NCBI GenBank assembly: GCA_036558905.1 | Contig: DATBER010000199.1 | Span: forward strand, 1-64,000 | Direction: 5' to 3' | Origin: DASXRA01 sp036558905 | Lineage (GTDB): Bacteria > Actinomycetota > Actinomycetes > Mycobacteriales > Jatrophihabitantaceae | DNA: 64,000 nucleotides | Part shown: positions 7,835 to 16,307 of the stretch, piece after piece | Numbering within the stretch: position 1 is the first letter of the stretch | Layout: each line of letters opens with the position of its first letter | Notes under the pieces: model-generated | The model's database searches: none | What the model saw: only the letters and a program-made list of their open reading frames with translations | What the model was told of the DNA's origin: nothing | Program-made: the position numbers and the translations under genes

Positions 7835-8335
7835 ATGACGGCATCGGTTGCGTCGCTGCAGGTGGTGGCGGTCCATCCGTCGAGCGGCGTCAACGTCGTC
7901 ATCGGCCAGGCGCACTTCATCAAGTCGGTGGACGACCTACACGAGGCGCTGGTCGGCGTAAGCCCGCACCTGCGTTTCGGCGTTGCCTTCTGCGAGGCCT
8001 CCGGCGCTCGGCTGGTTCGCACGTCGGGCAATGACGACGACCTCCGCAAGTCGGCGGCCGCCCACGCGAGGGCGATCGGCGCGGGCCACTCGTTCGTCGT
8101 CCTGCTGCGTGACGGCTTCCCCATCAATGTGCTCAATCCGATCAAGGCGGTGCCCGAGGTGTGCACGGTCTTCTGCGCGACCGCCAATCCGGTTCAGGTG
8201 TTGGTCGCGGCCACTGATCAGGGTCGCGGTGTGGTCGGCGTGGTCGACGGACAGCCACCGGTCGACGTGGAGACCGACGCCGATGTCGCAGCACGCCGCG
8301 CGCTGTTGCGCGACATCGGGTACAAGTTGCCATGA
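7835..8335 (+). CDS. Adenosine-specific kinase family protein (PF04008)
   Basis: A 166-residue protein with ribosome site TAGGAGG. It matches the adenosine-specific kinase family, known mainly from archaea and some bacteria: VNVVIGQAHFIKSVDDLHEA, then GVAFCEASGARLVRTSGND, GHSFVVLLRDGFPINVLN and the C-terminal GRGVVGVVDG. The archaeal structure binds AMP/adenosine. Its job in bacteria is unclear, but it recurs beside anaerobic redox operons. Its stop overlaps the hydB start (ATGA), so it is the first gene of the hydrogenase transcript. Confidence 0.88.
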   Translation: MTASVASLQVVAVHPSSGVNVVIGQAHFIKSVDDLHEALVGVSPHLRFGVAFCEASGARLVRTSGNDDDLRKSAAAHARAIGAGHSFVVLLRDGFPINVLNPIKAVPEVCTVFCATANPVQVLVAATDQGRGVVGVVDGQPPVDVETDADVAARRALLRDIGYKLP

Positions 8336-9408
8336 ACGTCGTCCTCGATCGTGCCGGCCTCGACGAGCTCGTCGACGTGCTGCTCGCGGACGGGTATCGC
8401 GTGGTCGGCCCCACCGTGCGCGACGGGGCGATCGTGCTCGCCGAGCTGGATTCGCCGGCGCAGCTGCCCGCGGGTTGGGGCGTCGACGTGGAACCCGGCC
8501 GGTATCGCCTGCGCCGGCGCGACGACGCGGCCGTGTTCGCGCACTCGGCCGGACCCCAGTCGTGGAAGCAGTTTCTGCATCCTGCCCGGCAGCGCCTGTT
8601 CACCGACGACGGTCCCGTCGAAGAGGCGCCGGTGCGCTACGCCTTCCTCGGCGTGCGGGGCTGTGACCTCGCCGCGATAGCCACGCTCGGCACGGTGCTG
8701 CGCGGCAGCGCCTACGACGAGCGGCGGGCCGGCCTGCTCGTGATCGCGGTCGGCTGCACGGAGCCCGGCGGAGTCTGCTTCTGCGCGTCGATGGGCACCG
8801 GGCCGGCTCCCGGTCCGGGCTACGACCTCGCGCTCACCGAGCGTCTGGACGACCGGGACCACCGGTTCCTGGTCGAGACCGGCTCCGATGCCGGTGCCTC
8901 GCTGATCGAGCGCGTGGTGCACCGGGTGGCCACACCGGACGAGGTCGACGACGCCGACACCGCGGTACGAGCGGCCGCCGGCCGGATGGGTCGCCAGATG
9001 CCGAGCGGTGACCTGCGTGCCCTGCTGCGCGAGAGCCGGGAGTCGCCGCATTGGGAGGAGGTCGCGCAACGATGCCTGACCTGCGGCAACTGCACGATGG
9101 TCTGCCCGACATGCTTCTGCACCACGACCGAGGACGTTACCGACCTCACCGGCGAGCACGCCGAGCGTTCGCAGCGATGGGCGTCCTGCTTCGAGCTGGA
9201 CTTCTCCTACCTGCACGGCGGCAGCGTGCGGACGTCCGGGGCCAGCCGTTACCGGCAGTGGATGACCCACAAGCTGTCGACCTGGTACGACCAGTTCGGC
9301 ACCTCGGGCTGCGTCGGCTGCGGGCGCTGCATCGCCTGGTGCCCGGTCGGCATCGACATCACCGCCGAAGCTGCGGCGCTCGCCGCCGAAGGGCCTCGAG
9401 ATGCGTGA
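8332..9408 (+). CDS. hydB: Group 3b [NiFe] hydrogenase Fe-S subunit (sulfhydrogenase beta)
   Basis: A 358-residue cytoplasmic electron-transfer subunit. Two 4Fe-4S sites are visible: C248-x2-C251-x2-C254-x3-C258 (CLTCGNCTMVC) and C327-x2-C330-x2-C333-x3-C337 (CVGCGRCIAWC). More cysteines lie in the CFC around 261-263 and in GCTEPGGVCFC at 141-151. The order hydB-cNMP-hydG-hydD-hydA is that of bidirectional NAD(P)-linked group 3b enzymes. It would pass electrons between the small subunit and the flavin subunit HydG. It overlaps the neighbours on both sides by 4-8 bp. Confidence 0.93.
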   Translation: MNVVLDRAGLDELVDVLLADGYRVVGPTVRDGAIVLAELDSPAQLPAGWGVDVEPGRYRLRRRDDAAVFAHSAGPQSWKQFLHPARQRLFTDDGPVEEAPVRYAFLGVRGCDLAAIATLGTVLRGSAYDERRAGLLVIAVGCTEPGGVCFCASMGTGPAPGPGYDLALTERLDDRDHRFLVETGSDAGASLIERVVHRVATPDEVDDADTAVRAAAGRMGRQMPSGDLRALLRESRESPHWEEVAQRCLTCGNCTMVCPTCFCTTTEDVTDLTGEHAERSQRWASCFELDFSYLHGGSVRTSGASRYRQWMTHKLSTWYDQFGTSGCVGCGRCIAWCPVGIDITAEAAALAAEGPRDA

Positions 9409-9859
9409 GGATCTGGCCCGCTTCCCCGTGTTGCACGGCCTGACTGCCCGGCAACGGGCCGAGGTGGCCGGCGTTGCGCACGAGGTCAGCTTCCCGGCCC
9501 GGCGACGGATCTTCGACGAGGGCGAGAATGCGCGCAGCTGCTGGCTGATCCGCTCCGGTCAGGTCGCCCTCGACACCGACGTACCCGGCCGAGGGCCCGT
9601 TATCGTGCAGACCCTCGGACCGGGCGACGTCCTCGGCTGGTCGTGGCTCGTGTCCCCTCGCCGATGGCACTTCGGCGCGGTCACGCTCCAGCCGGTCAAC
9701 GCCGTCGAGCTCGACGCAACGCGGCTCCGGGAGCTGGCCGACGCGGACCCCGCTCTGGGCTACCAGCTCGCGCTGGGCCTCTTCGAAGCAGTACTGAGCC
9801 GACTACAGAGCACCCGGGCCCGGCTGCTCGACGTGTACGGGAGCCCCCGTGCGCGCTGA
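9401..9859 (+). CDS. Cyclic-nucleotide-binding domain protein of the hydrogenase operon
   Basis: A 152-residue single cNMP-binding (Crp-type) beta-barrel with no DNA-binding domain. Residues 5-120 carry FPVLHGLTARQRAEVAGVAH, the FDEGENARSCWLIRSGQVAL barrel and LGPGDVLGWSWLV where Crp proteins have the phosphate-binding cassette. It is embedded between hydB and hydG with 8- and 11-bp overlaps, as in other actinobacterial group 3b operons. It may tune hydrogenase activity to a nucleotide signal; no ligand is known. Confidence 0.88.
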   Translation: MREDLARFPVLHGLTARQRAEVAGVAHEVSFPARRRIFDEGENARSCWLIRSGQVALDTDVPGRGPVIVQTLGPGDVLGWSWLVSPRRWHFGAVTLQPVNAVELDATRLRELADADPALGYQLALGLFEAVLSRLQSTRARLLDVYGSPRAR

Positions 9860-10673
9860 CCCGATGCTGCCGACCCCTTACCGGGTCGCCGAGCGCGTCG
9901 TGGAGACGCATGACTCGGCGACCTTGCGACTGGAACCGGTTGGCACCGCTCTGTCCGGCGCGCGCCCTGGCCAGTTCTGCATGCTCTACGCCCGCGGCAT
10001 CGGCGAGGTCGCGATCTCGATCAGCGATGCCCAGCCCGGCGGTTCGCTGGTGCATACGATCCGTGACGTCGGCGCGGTCAGCCGCGCGCTGCACGACGCC
10101 GGAGCAGGGACGACCCTCGGGGCCCGCGGACCGTTCGGTACGAACTGGGGCCTCGAGTCGGCGGCCGGCCATGACCTGGTCATCGTCGCCGGCGGGGTCG
10201 GCCTGGCGCCGCTGCGGCCAGTGGTCCTCGGCGCACTCGCCCGTCGCGGCGACTACGGGCGGGTGGTGCTGATCGCCGGGGCCCGGGGGCCGGACGAGTT
10301 CCTGTACCGCGACCAGCTCGCGCAGTGGGCCACGGGCGACGACATCGAGGTCGAGCGCACTATCGACCGTCCGACGTCCGGCTGGGACGGACCGGTCGGC
10401 TTCGTTACCGAGCCGCTAGCGCGGCTGAGCGTGAGGCCGGACCGCACGATCGCATTCGTGTGCGGGCCCGAGCCGATGATGCGGTACAGCGCCAACGTGC
10501 TGATTGACAAGGGAGTGCCGGCCGGAGACATCCGCGTGTCGCTGGAGCGCAACATGCAGTGCGGAGTCGCCCTGTGCGGCCATTGCCAGCTCGGTCCTCT
10601 GCTGGTCTGCCGGGACGGGCCGGTTGTCGATTACGCCACGGCAGGCCCCTTGCTGACGGTGCGGGAGGTGTGA
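9849..10673 (+). CDS. hydG: Group 3b hydrogenase FAD/NAD(P)-binding subunit (gamma)
   Basis: A 274-residue ferredoxin-reductase-type flavoprotein, similar to dihydroorotate dehydrogenase electron-transfer subunits. It has an N-terminal FAD barrel (GQFCMLYARG), a nucleotide-binding block VIVAGGVGLAPLRPV near 111-125, the CGPEPMM motif near 205-211, and a C-terminal [2Fe-2S] site with C238, C243, C246 and C254. It exchanges electrons with NAD(P)H in the cytoplasm. GTG start overlapping the previous gene. Confidence 0.92.
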   Translation: MRADPMLPTPYRVAERVVETHDSATLRLEPVGTALSGARPGQFCMLYARGIGEVAISISDAQPGGSLVHTIRDVGAVSRALHDAGAGTTLGARGPFGTNWGLESAAGHDLVIVAGGVGLAPLRPVVLGALARRGDYGRVVLIAGARGPDEFLYRDQLAQWATGDDIEVERTIDRPTSGWDGPVGFVTEPLARLSVRPDRTIAFVCGPEPMMRYSANVLIDKGVPAGDIRVSLERNMQCGVALCGHCQLGPLLVCRDGPVVDYATAGPLLTVREV

Positions 10674-10675
10674 CG

Positions 10676-11431
10676 ATGACCAGCCTGGCTGTATGGAAGT
10701 TCGCATCGTGCGACGGGTGCCAGCTGACCCTGCTCGACTGTGAGGACGAGCTGCTCACCCTCGCCGAACAGGTCACGATCGCGCACTTCCTGGAAGCATC
10801 CTCGCGTGTGCTGCCCGGCCCTTACGACGTGTCCCTAGTCGAGGGCTCGATCACGACACCGGACGACGCGGAGCGCATCCGCGATGTGCGGGCCCAGTCC
10901 AAGACGCTCATCACCATCGGCGCGTGCGCGACCGCCGGAGGTATCCAGGCGCTGCGCAACTTCGGCGACGTCGAACAGTTCCGCTCGGTGGTCTACGCCT
11001 CACCGTCCTACATCGACACGCTCGCCACGTCGACGCCCATCGCGGCTCATGTTCCGGTCGACTTCGAGCTGCGGGGTTGCCCGATCGACAAGGGCCAGTT
11101 GCTCGAGGTGATCTCGGCTCTTCTCGTGGGCCGTAAGCCGGATGTTCCCGACACGAGCGTGTGCACCGAGTGCAAGCGGCGGGGCCTGACCTGCGTCGCG
11201 GTAGCCGACGGCACGCCCTGCCTGGGACCGGTCACGCACGCCGGATGCGGCGCCCTCTGCCCGTCCGTCCGGCGCGGCTGCTACGGCTGCTTCGGCCCGA
11301 TGGCCGGGGCGAACCTGCCGGCGCTCACCGGCCAGCTGCGTCGATCCGGCGTGGACGAGGACGTGATCGGCCGGATGCTCGCCACCTTCAACGTGACCGC
11401 GTTCGGAGCAGTCGATGACGCATCGAAATAG
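10676..11431 (+). CDS. hydD: [NiFe] hydrogenase small subunit, group 3b
   Basis: A 251-residue protein starting at the ATG at 10676, two bases after the hydG stop; an upstream ATG at 10559 only extends into hydG. The proximal-cluster motif is C12-D-G-C15-Q, followed by VEGSITTPDD, GACATAGGIQALRN, the RGCPIDKGQLLEV motif and a C-terminal cysteine-rich region (CTECKRRGLTC, then CGALCPSVRRGCYGCFGPM) for further Fe-S clusters. There is no Tat signal, consistent with a cytoplasmic enzyme. It overlaps hydA by 17 bp. Confidence 0.94.
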   Translation: MTSLAVWKFASCDGCQLTLLDCEDELLTLAEQVTIAHFLEASSRVLPGPYDVSLVEGSITTPDDAERIRDVRAQSKTLITIGACATAGGIQALRNFGDVEQFRSVVYASPSYIDTLATSTPIAAHVPVDFELRGCPIDKGQLLEVISALLVGRKPDVPDTSVCTECKRRGLTCVAVADGTPCLGPVTHAGCGALCPSVRRGCYGCFGPMAGANLPALTGQLRRSGVDEDVIGRMLATFNVTAFGAVDDASK

Positions 11432-12707
11432 GCAGCTACAGGTCGGCGCGCTGGCCCGCGTGGAGGGCGAGGGCGCCTTGCACGTGGTGATTGCCGACGG
11501 GCGGGTCGAGGACACCGAGCTGCGGATCTACGAGCCGCCTCGGTTCTTCGAAGCGCTGCTCCAGGGGCGCGCCTACAGCGAGGCTGTGGACATCACGTCG
11601 CGAATCTGCGGCATCTGCCCGGTGGCGTACCAGTCCAGCGCCTGGAACGCGATGGAGGACCTGACCGGATCCGACGTCGGCGAGCGGATCGCCGCGCTGC
11701 GCCGGCTGCTCTACTGCGGCGAGTGGATCTCCAGCCACACCCTGCACATCTACCTGCTGCACGCGCCCGACTTCCTCGGCTATCCGGACGCCGTCTCGCT
11801 GGCCAAGGACCATCGGGACCGAGTCGAGTGCGGGCTGGCCCTGAAGAAGGCCGGCAACGCCATTCTCGAACAGGTGGGTGGGCGGGCGATCCATCCGGTC
11901 AACCCGAAGGTCGGCGGCTTCCACCGCGCCCCGACGAACGCCGAACTCGCGCCACTGGCCGAACAGCTGCGCCGCGCCGCCGACCACGCGCTCGACACGG
12001 TGCGCTGGGTCGCGGGCTTCGAATTCCCCGATCTCGAACTCGACCACGAGCTGCTCGCGGCCTACGACGCCGACCGATACGCGATCGAACGAGGCGATCT
12101 GGTCACGTCTACCCGAGTATCGTTCCCGGTTCGCGACTTTCTCGACCACGTCGTCGAACGCCAGGTGCCGCACTCGACCGCGCTGCATGCGCAACTCGAC
12201 GGCCGCCGCTATCTCACCGGCCCGCTCGCGCGCTACACCCTGAACTCGGACCGGCTGTCCCCGCGCGCCCGGCAGGTGGCCGCCGAGGCCGGGCTGGGCC
12301 CGACCTGCCGCAACCCGTTCCGCAGCATCCTCGTCCGGGCCGTCGAGGTCGTCTACGCCGTCGACGAGGCGTTGCGCATCATCGAGTCGTACGAGCGGCC
12401 CGACCCGCCCGCCGTCGACGTCGCGCCCCGCGCCGGTGTCGGGCACGGCGTCAGCGAGGCGCCACGTGGCCTGCTCTACCACCGCTACGAGATCGACGCC
12501 GCCGGGCTCATCCGCGCTGCGACGATCATCCCGCCCACCTCCCAGAATCAGGCAGCCATCGAGAACGATCTGCGCCGAGTGGTCCAGGCCAACCTCACTC
12601 TCGATGATCCGGCCTTGACCGCCCTGTGCGAGCGGACCATCCGCAACTACGACCCGTGCATCTCCTGCTCGGCCCACTTCCTCGACCTCACCACAGAACG
12701 GCGCTGA
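11415..12707 (+). CDS. hydA: [NiFe] hydrogenase large catalytic subunit, group 3b
   Basis: A 430-residue protein that carries the NiFe site. The L1 motif is R63-ICGIC (C65, C68) and the L2 motif is D413-PCISC (C415, C418) followed by SAH421. Residues after H421 form the short tail that a maturation protease removes, and that protease is the next gene. Group 3b enzymes reversibly couple H2 to NAD(P)+ and some also reduce sulfur. In mycobacteria a group 3b hydrogenase is DosR-dependent. The hyp maturation genes are not in this window. Confidence 0.95.
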   Translation: MTHRNRQLQVGALARVEGEGALHVVIADGRVEDTELRIYEPPRFFEALLQGRAYSEAVDITSRICGICPVAYQSSAWNAMEDLTGSDVGERIAALRRLLYCGEWISSHTLHIYLLHAPDFLGYPDAVSLAKDHRDRVECGLALKKAGNAILEQVGGRAIHPVNPKVGGFHRAPTNAELAPLAEQLRRAADHALDTVRWVAGFEFPDLELDHELLAAYDADRYAIERGDLVTSTRVSFPVRDFLDHVVERQVPHSTALHAQLDGRRYLTGPLARYTLNSDRLSPRARQVAAEAGLGPTCRNPFRSILVRAVEVVYAVDEALRIIESYERPDPPAVDVAPRAGVGHGVSEAPRGLLYHRYEIDAAGLIRAATIIPPTSQNQAAIENDLRRVVQANLTLDDPALTALCERTIRNYDPCISCSAHFLDLTTERR

Positions 12708-12712
12708 CGACG

Positions 12713-13681
12713 ATGCCCCAGAACGTGCTCGTCATTGGAGTCGGCAACGAATACCGCGCCGACGACGGGTTAGGCCCAGCGGTCATCGGATTCTTGCACG
12801 GACGCGTGCCCGCCGAGGTCACCCTCAGCGTCACGGACGGCGAGCCTACCGAGCTCATCGACGCGTGGGCCGACCGAGATCTCGCCGTCGTGGTCGATGC
12901 GGTCGTGTGCGACCCGGCCCGGCCAGGCCGCATCCACCGAGAGGACACACTCCCCCGGGGTGCGGCCGCGGCCAGCACCCACGGGCTGGGCATTCCGGAC
13001 GCGGTTCGCCTGGCCCAGGCCCTCGGCCGGCTACCGCGTCGAATGGTCGTCTATGCCGTGGAGATCGCCGAATCCGGGTACGGCAGCTATCTCTCACCGG
13101 CGGTCGCCGCCGCGGTCGCTGACGTGGCGAGCGCCGTACTCGGCGAGATCGGCGCCGCGGCGAAGGCCGGGAGGCGTTGTGACCAGCGTGAGGGCACCAC
13201 TCGAACTGATGTCGACGTTAGGGACCGAAGGTCCCTAGCGACCTCAGGCCAGACATGGTCTGCTGATGATGTGCCGCCAGCGAACGGACTGTCTGTCCTG
13301 TCCCGGGACCAGTGCCGAGACCTCCTCACCGCGGCCGACATCGGGCGAGTGATCGTGTCGCTCTCCGCATTGCCGGCGGCGTTTCCGGTCAATTACCGCC
13401 TGGTCGATGACAGCATCGTGTTTCGCACTGCTCCGGGCACCAAGCTCACGGCGGCCGTCGATCAGGCCGTGGTCGGCTTCGAGGTAGACGAGCTCGATCC
13501 GCGGACTCGGTCGGGGTGGAGCGTGCTCGCCGTCGGTCCCAGCAACGTCGTCACCGATCCGCGCGAGATCGCCGAGCTCGATGAGGCCGGCATAACCAGC
13601 TGGCTGGACGACGATTTGAAGCACTACGTCAAGATCGATATCCGGCAGGTGTCTGGGCGCTGGCTGAACCGCGCCGAGTGA
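12713..13681 (+). CDS. Hydrogenase maturation protease fused in frame to a PNPOx-like domain
   Basis: A 322-residue frame with two parts. Residues 1-~155 are a HycI/HyaD-type hydrogenase endopeptidase: VIGVGNEYRADDGLGPAVIG with the nickel-sensing Glu/Asp, VTDGEPTELID, VVVDAV, THGLGIPDAVRLAQ and VYAVEIAESGYG. Residues ~187-322 are a pyridoxamine-phosphate-oxidase-like split barrel: LSRDQCRDLLTAADIGRVI, FPVNYRLVDDSIVFRTAPG, VGFEVDELDPRTRSGWSVLA. The linker (~156-186) is low-complexity, and its DNA contains a perfect DosR-like palindrome. A GTG at 13271 could start the second domain alone. It lies 5 bp after hydA. Confidence 0.82.
   Translation: MPQNVLVIGVGNEYRADDGLGPAVIGFLHGRVPAEVTLSVTDGEPTELIDAWADRDLAVVVDAVVCDPARPGRIHREDTLPRGAAAASTHGLGIPDAVRLAQALGRLPRRMVVYAVEIAESGYGSYLSPAVAAAVADVASAVLGEIGAAAKAGRRCDQREGTTRTDVDVRDRRSLATSGQTWSADDVPPANGLSVLSRDQCRDLLTAADIGRVIVSLSALPAAFPVNYRLVDDSIVFRTAPGTKLTAAVDQAVVGFEVDELDPRTRSGWSVLAVGPSNVVTDPREIAELDEAGITSWLDDDLKHYVKIDIRQVSGRWLNRAE
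13219..13237 (+). promoter_or_regulatory. Perfect DosR-like palindrome inside the fusion linker
   Basis: TAGGGACC-GAA-GGTCCCTA: 8-bp perfect arms around a 3-nt spacer. It contains the 14-mer GGACCGAAGGTCCC. It lies inside the open reading frame, 33 bp before an in-frame GTG at 13271 that would start the PNPOx-like domain. Confidence 0.55.
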
Positions 13682-13767
13682 CTGTCCGAGCGGGGAGCAG
13701 GCACGCACGCCGTAGACGAATCACGAGCCCCGCGCGTGCCGAGCGGTAACCAGTGCTCCGACTTCGA

Positions 13768-13781
13768 GGGTCTAACGTCCC
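13768..13781 (+). promoter_or_regulatory. DosR-like box upstream of the SQR-like gene
   Basis: GGGTCTAACGTCCC, ending 58 bp before the ATG at 13840. This favours that start over the earlier ATG at 13753, which precedes the box. Confidence 0.6.
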
Positions 13782-13839
13782 TTCACATCGGGACCAAGGA
13801 GACCGGACCCAGGCCGATGAGCTCCGTACGGTACCGAAC

Positions 13840-14964
13840 ATGGGGAGCTTCTCGGTGGTGATCTGCGGCGCCGGGGTCGCCGGCGTCGAAGGGCTGTTGC
13901 GGCTGCGGCGGCTGGCGGGTGATCGGGTCGACGTGACACTGGTCAGCCCGGCTGAGGAATTCGTCTACCGCCCGCTGACTGTTCTCGAACCCTTCACCGG
14001 CCAGCCGGCCCGCAGGTACCCGATCGCCCGCATCGCCGCGGACACGGGTGCGCATTGGGTGCGTGACTCGTTGGCCTGGCTGGATCGCGACCACCGGATT
14101 GTGCACACGACTGGTGGCCGACAGCTCGACTACGACGCGCTGTTGTTGGCGATCGGCGGCGCGGAACGCGAGCCGTCCCCGCACGTGGACGTGTTCAGCG
14201 GGCGAGGCGAGCTCTACCGCAGAGTCCTTGACGAGGTCGAGACGGGACGCACCACGCAGCTTGCGTTCGTACTCCCGCCCGGACCGTCGTGGCCGTTACC
14301 GCTCTACGAGCTGGCGCTGCTTACGGCCGCGCGGGCCTGCGCCACCGGCCGGTCACTGCGGCTGGACTTCGTCATTCCCGGACCGCGACCGCTGGCGGCC
14401 TTCGGCGGCGACGCCGGTGAAATCATGGCGCGACTGCTCTCGGACGCGGGGATCACCCTCCACCCGGGCAGCCGCCCCCGCATCGTCGCGCCACGCCGAC
14501 TGGTGCTGGGTCCGGACGAAATCGTGCTCGTTCCGGACCGGATCATCAGCCTGCCCACGATCGCCGGGCCCAGTGTGCGCGGCATTCCCGGCTTCGCTCT
14601 GGACCGGTTCCTCCATGTCGACGAGTACTGCCGGGTGCTCGACACCGGCGGACGGATCTACGCCGCCGGTGATGCCACCGACCTCCCGGTCAAGCACGGC
14701 GGCGTCGGCGCGCAGCAGGCCGACGTCGCGGCCGCGGGCATCGCCCACCTGGCCGGGGTCGGCCCCGCTCCCGAACGGCTGCGGCCGCGGATCGACGCGT
14801 CGCTGATAACCGGCGGGAAACCCCTGTACCTGTCGGCCTATCTCATCGACGGTACGGGCTGGCAGGCCCGAATCCACAGCGAACCGCCTTGGGCCGCCGG
14901 GCAGAAGGTGGTCGCCGAGGAGCTCGGCCGCTTCCTACAGGGCGTCGACACGGCGGCTCCGTAG
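13840..14964 (+). CDS. Sulfide:quinone reductase-like FAD/NAD(P) oxidoreductase
   Basis: A 374-residue flavoprotein of the NDH-2/SQR group. It has the N-terminal FAD-binding VVICGAGVAGVEGLLRLRRL, a VSPAEEFVYRPLTVLEPF block typical of SQR-like proteins, the second nucleotide-binding region LDFVIPGPRPLAAFGG and the C-terminal FAD motif RIYAAGDATDLPVKHGG. The catalytic cysteine pair of true sulfide:quinone reductases is not evident, so sulfide oxidation is doubtful; a quinone-linked NAD(P)H or other donor is possible. The start is placed after the box at 13768. It is an independent transcription unit behind the hydrogenase operon. Confidence 0.82.
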   Translation: MGSFSVVICGAGVAGVEGLLRLRRLAGDRVDVTLVSPAEEFVYRPLTVLEPFTGQPARRYPIARIAADTGAHWVRDSLAWLDRDHRIVHTTGGRQLDYDALLLAIGGAEREPSPHVDVFSGRGELYRRVLDEVETGRTTQLAFVLPPGPSWPLPLYELALLTAARACATGRSLRLDFVIPGPRPLAAFGGDAGEIMARLLSDAGITLHPGSRPRIVAPRRLVLGPDEIVLVPDRIISLPTIAGPSVRGIPGFALDRFLHVDEYCRVLDTGGRIYAAGDATDLPVKHGGVGAQQADVAAAGIAHLAGVGPAPERLRPRIDASLITGGKPLYLSAYLIDGTGWQARIHSEPPWAAGQKVVAEELGRFLQGVDTAAP

Positions 14965-15159
14965 CCAGATGAACTGACGGGTCCGCTGTCCGGCCGCGTG
15001 AGTGCCCGGTCTCCGCGCCGGAACCGTCAACACCGCCGTGATTTGATACTCCTCGCCCCGGTACGAGCAAGCCACCCCGATCGCGCTCCGGCCCCAGAGC
15101 TTCGCTGAGGCACATCCTCGGAGGCGGTGATCGTCTGCGAACACGACCACACCACGAGG

Positions 15160-15453
15160 CTAGCGATGGTGCTCGATGCGCCGGATCTCGCGCTGGATCT
15201 GCTCCTCGTCGAAGTCTTCGTCTCGGAACACATCCCACGCGTTCATGGCCAATCCGATGCCCCAGCCGACCATCGGAAAGATCGGCCAGAAGAAGCCCTG
15301 CCCGGTTACCGCCCAGATGGCGACGATGAACGCGTTGACCAGGGTGAAGACGAGCAGGTGGGTGTAGAGGTCGCGGCGCTTCTTGAGCCGCTTGACCGCG
15401 CGCTCACGCAGCACGTCGGCCCGATCGTCGAGCACGGACCTACTGTTCGTCAT
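15160..15453 (-). CDS. 2TM domain membrane protein
   Basis: A 97-residue protein with an N-terminal basic helix (ERAVKRLKKRRDLYTHLLVF), two membrane segments (about residues 31-50 and 54-70 with the FFWPIFPMVGWGIGLAMNAW signature) and an acidic C-terminal coil. This is the 2TM domain family (PF13239), a small inner-membrane module of unknown function also found at the N-terminus of some histidine kinases. The ATG has GGGGTGG upstream. A candidate DosR-like box lies at 15509. Confidence 0.87.
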   Translation of the reverse strand: MTNSRSVLDDRADVLRERAVKRLKKRRDLYTHLLVFTLVNAFIVAIWAVTGQGFFWPIFPMVGWGIGLAMNAWDVFRDEDFDEEQIQREIRRIEHHR

Positions 15454-15508
15454 ATCAACCCACCCCCTTCCTAACCTGACGCTAGGCCGCCCAGGGCCGG
15501 CGGCCGCA

Positions 15509-15522
15509 GTGCCCTTGGTCCG
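15509..15522 (-). promoter_or_regulatory. Weak DosR-like box upstream of the 2TM gene
   Basis: The reverse complement reads CGGACCAAGGGCAC, 55 bp before the ATG at 15453. The left half is good but the right half is degenerate; the spacing is the main support. Confidence 0.3.
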
Positions 15523-15546
15523 CAGTTTCGAGGAGAAGTGACCCCG

Positions 15547-16299
15547 TTACCCGCGCTCGGTCGGCCTGTCGGTGCCGGCCGCGCGGAGGGTGTCGACGCG
15601 CGTCTGCCAGGCTCGCCAGGCCGGTTCGCTGTCTCGGGTGAGGGTCGTCGACGTGACGGCGAGGTCCGCGGCCCGGTCGAGCAGCATCGCCGCGGAATAG
15701 AGGTACCCGGGTGTGGTGCGCGGGCCGGCGAGGTTTGCTCGTAGGGCGCCAGGTGCGAAGTCGATGGCCTCGAGGATGTCGACTGCTCGGTGCAGCAGAG
15801 CGGCGGCGAGACGACTCATGTCCGCGGCCAGCCAGTTGTTGGCGATGATTCGATGGCGTTCCCCGAGCAGGTCGGCCAACGGCGACGCCTGCACCAATGC
15901 GCCGGCCGATTGCCAACTGACGCTCATCGCTTCCTTGAGCCAAGCTCCGACCTGCTCGCCGTCGTCGGCCTGCGCCCGCAAATCCCCTTTGAGCTTGGTG
16001 ATCTCCGCCGGTTCGTTGGGGCCCTCCATGAACAACACGCCCGATGTCTCGATCGCCGTGAGGTCGTTGAGGTCGTCGCATCCGCTGTACGCCGGCGCGT
16101 CGGTAGCGGGCTCCGCGCTCACCTCGAGACTGCTCCACCGATCCGCCAGTGCCTTCAGAGTCCGTGACGCGCGCAGAACATCTTCAGCTTGCCGCAGCGG
16201 AGCGATCGCATAGTACTTCTCGTGCTCGCGGTGAAAACGCGCGAGATTGGCCAGCGCGTCCAGAGTCGGCCGGCGGTTCGGCGTCGTATTCGGTGTCAT
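15547..16299 (-). CDS. Conserved-looking helical protein of unknown function
   Basis: A 250-residue soluble protein, almost all helical by composition (LDALANLARFHREHEKYYA, LRASRTLKALADRWSSLEV, QVGAWLKEAMSVSWQSAGAL, RLAAALLHRAVDILEAID). No membrane segments and no motif I recognise. The ATG at 16299 is taken because the frame above it is Arg/Pro noise antisense to the flavodoxin gene. It lies 8 bp after the flavodoxin stop and is the last gene of an aldolase-flavodoxin-unknown operon, so it may share their redox or carbon role. It is probably specific to actinobacteria. Confidence 0.75.
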   Translation of the reverse strand: MTPNTTPNRRPTLDALANLARFHREHEKYYAIAPLRQAEDVLRASRTLKALADRWSSLEVSAEPATDAPAYSGCDDLNDLTAIETSGVLFMEGPNEPAEITKLKGDLRAQADDGEQVGAWLKEAMSVSWQSAGALVQASPLADLLGERHRIIANNWLAADMSRLAAALLHRAVDILEAIDFAPGALRANLAGPRTTPGYLYSAAMLLDRAADLAVTSTTLTRDSEPAWRAWQTRVDTLRAAGTDRPTERG

Positions 16300-16307
16300 C
16301 GGCGCAC

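Noticed and set aside
11436..12677. 413-codon open frame on the minus strand
   Set aside because: Antisense to hydA; no family features, and hydA is certain.
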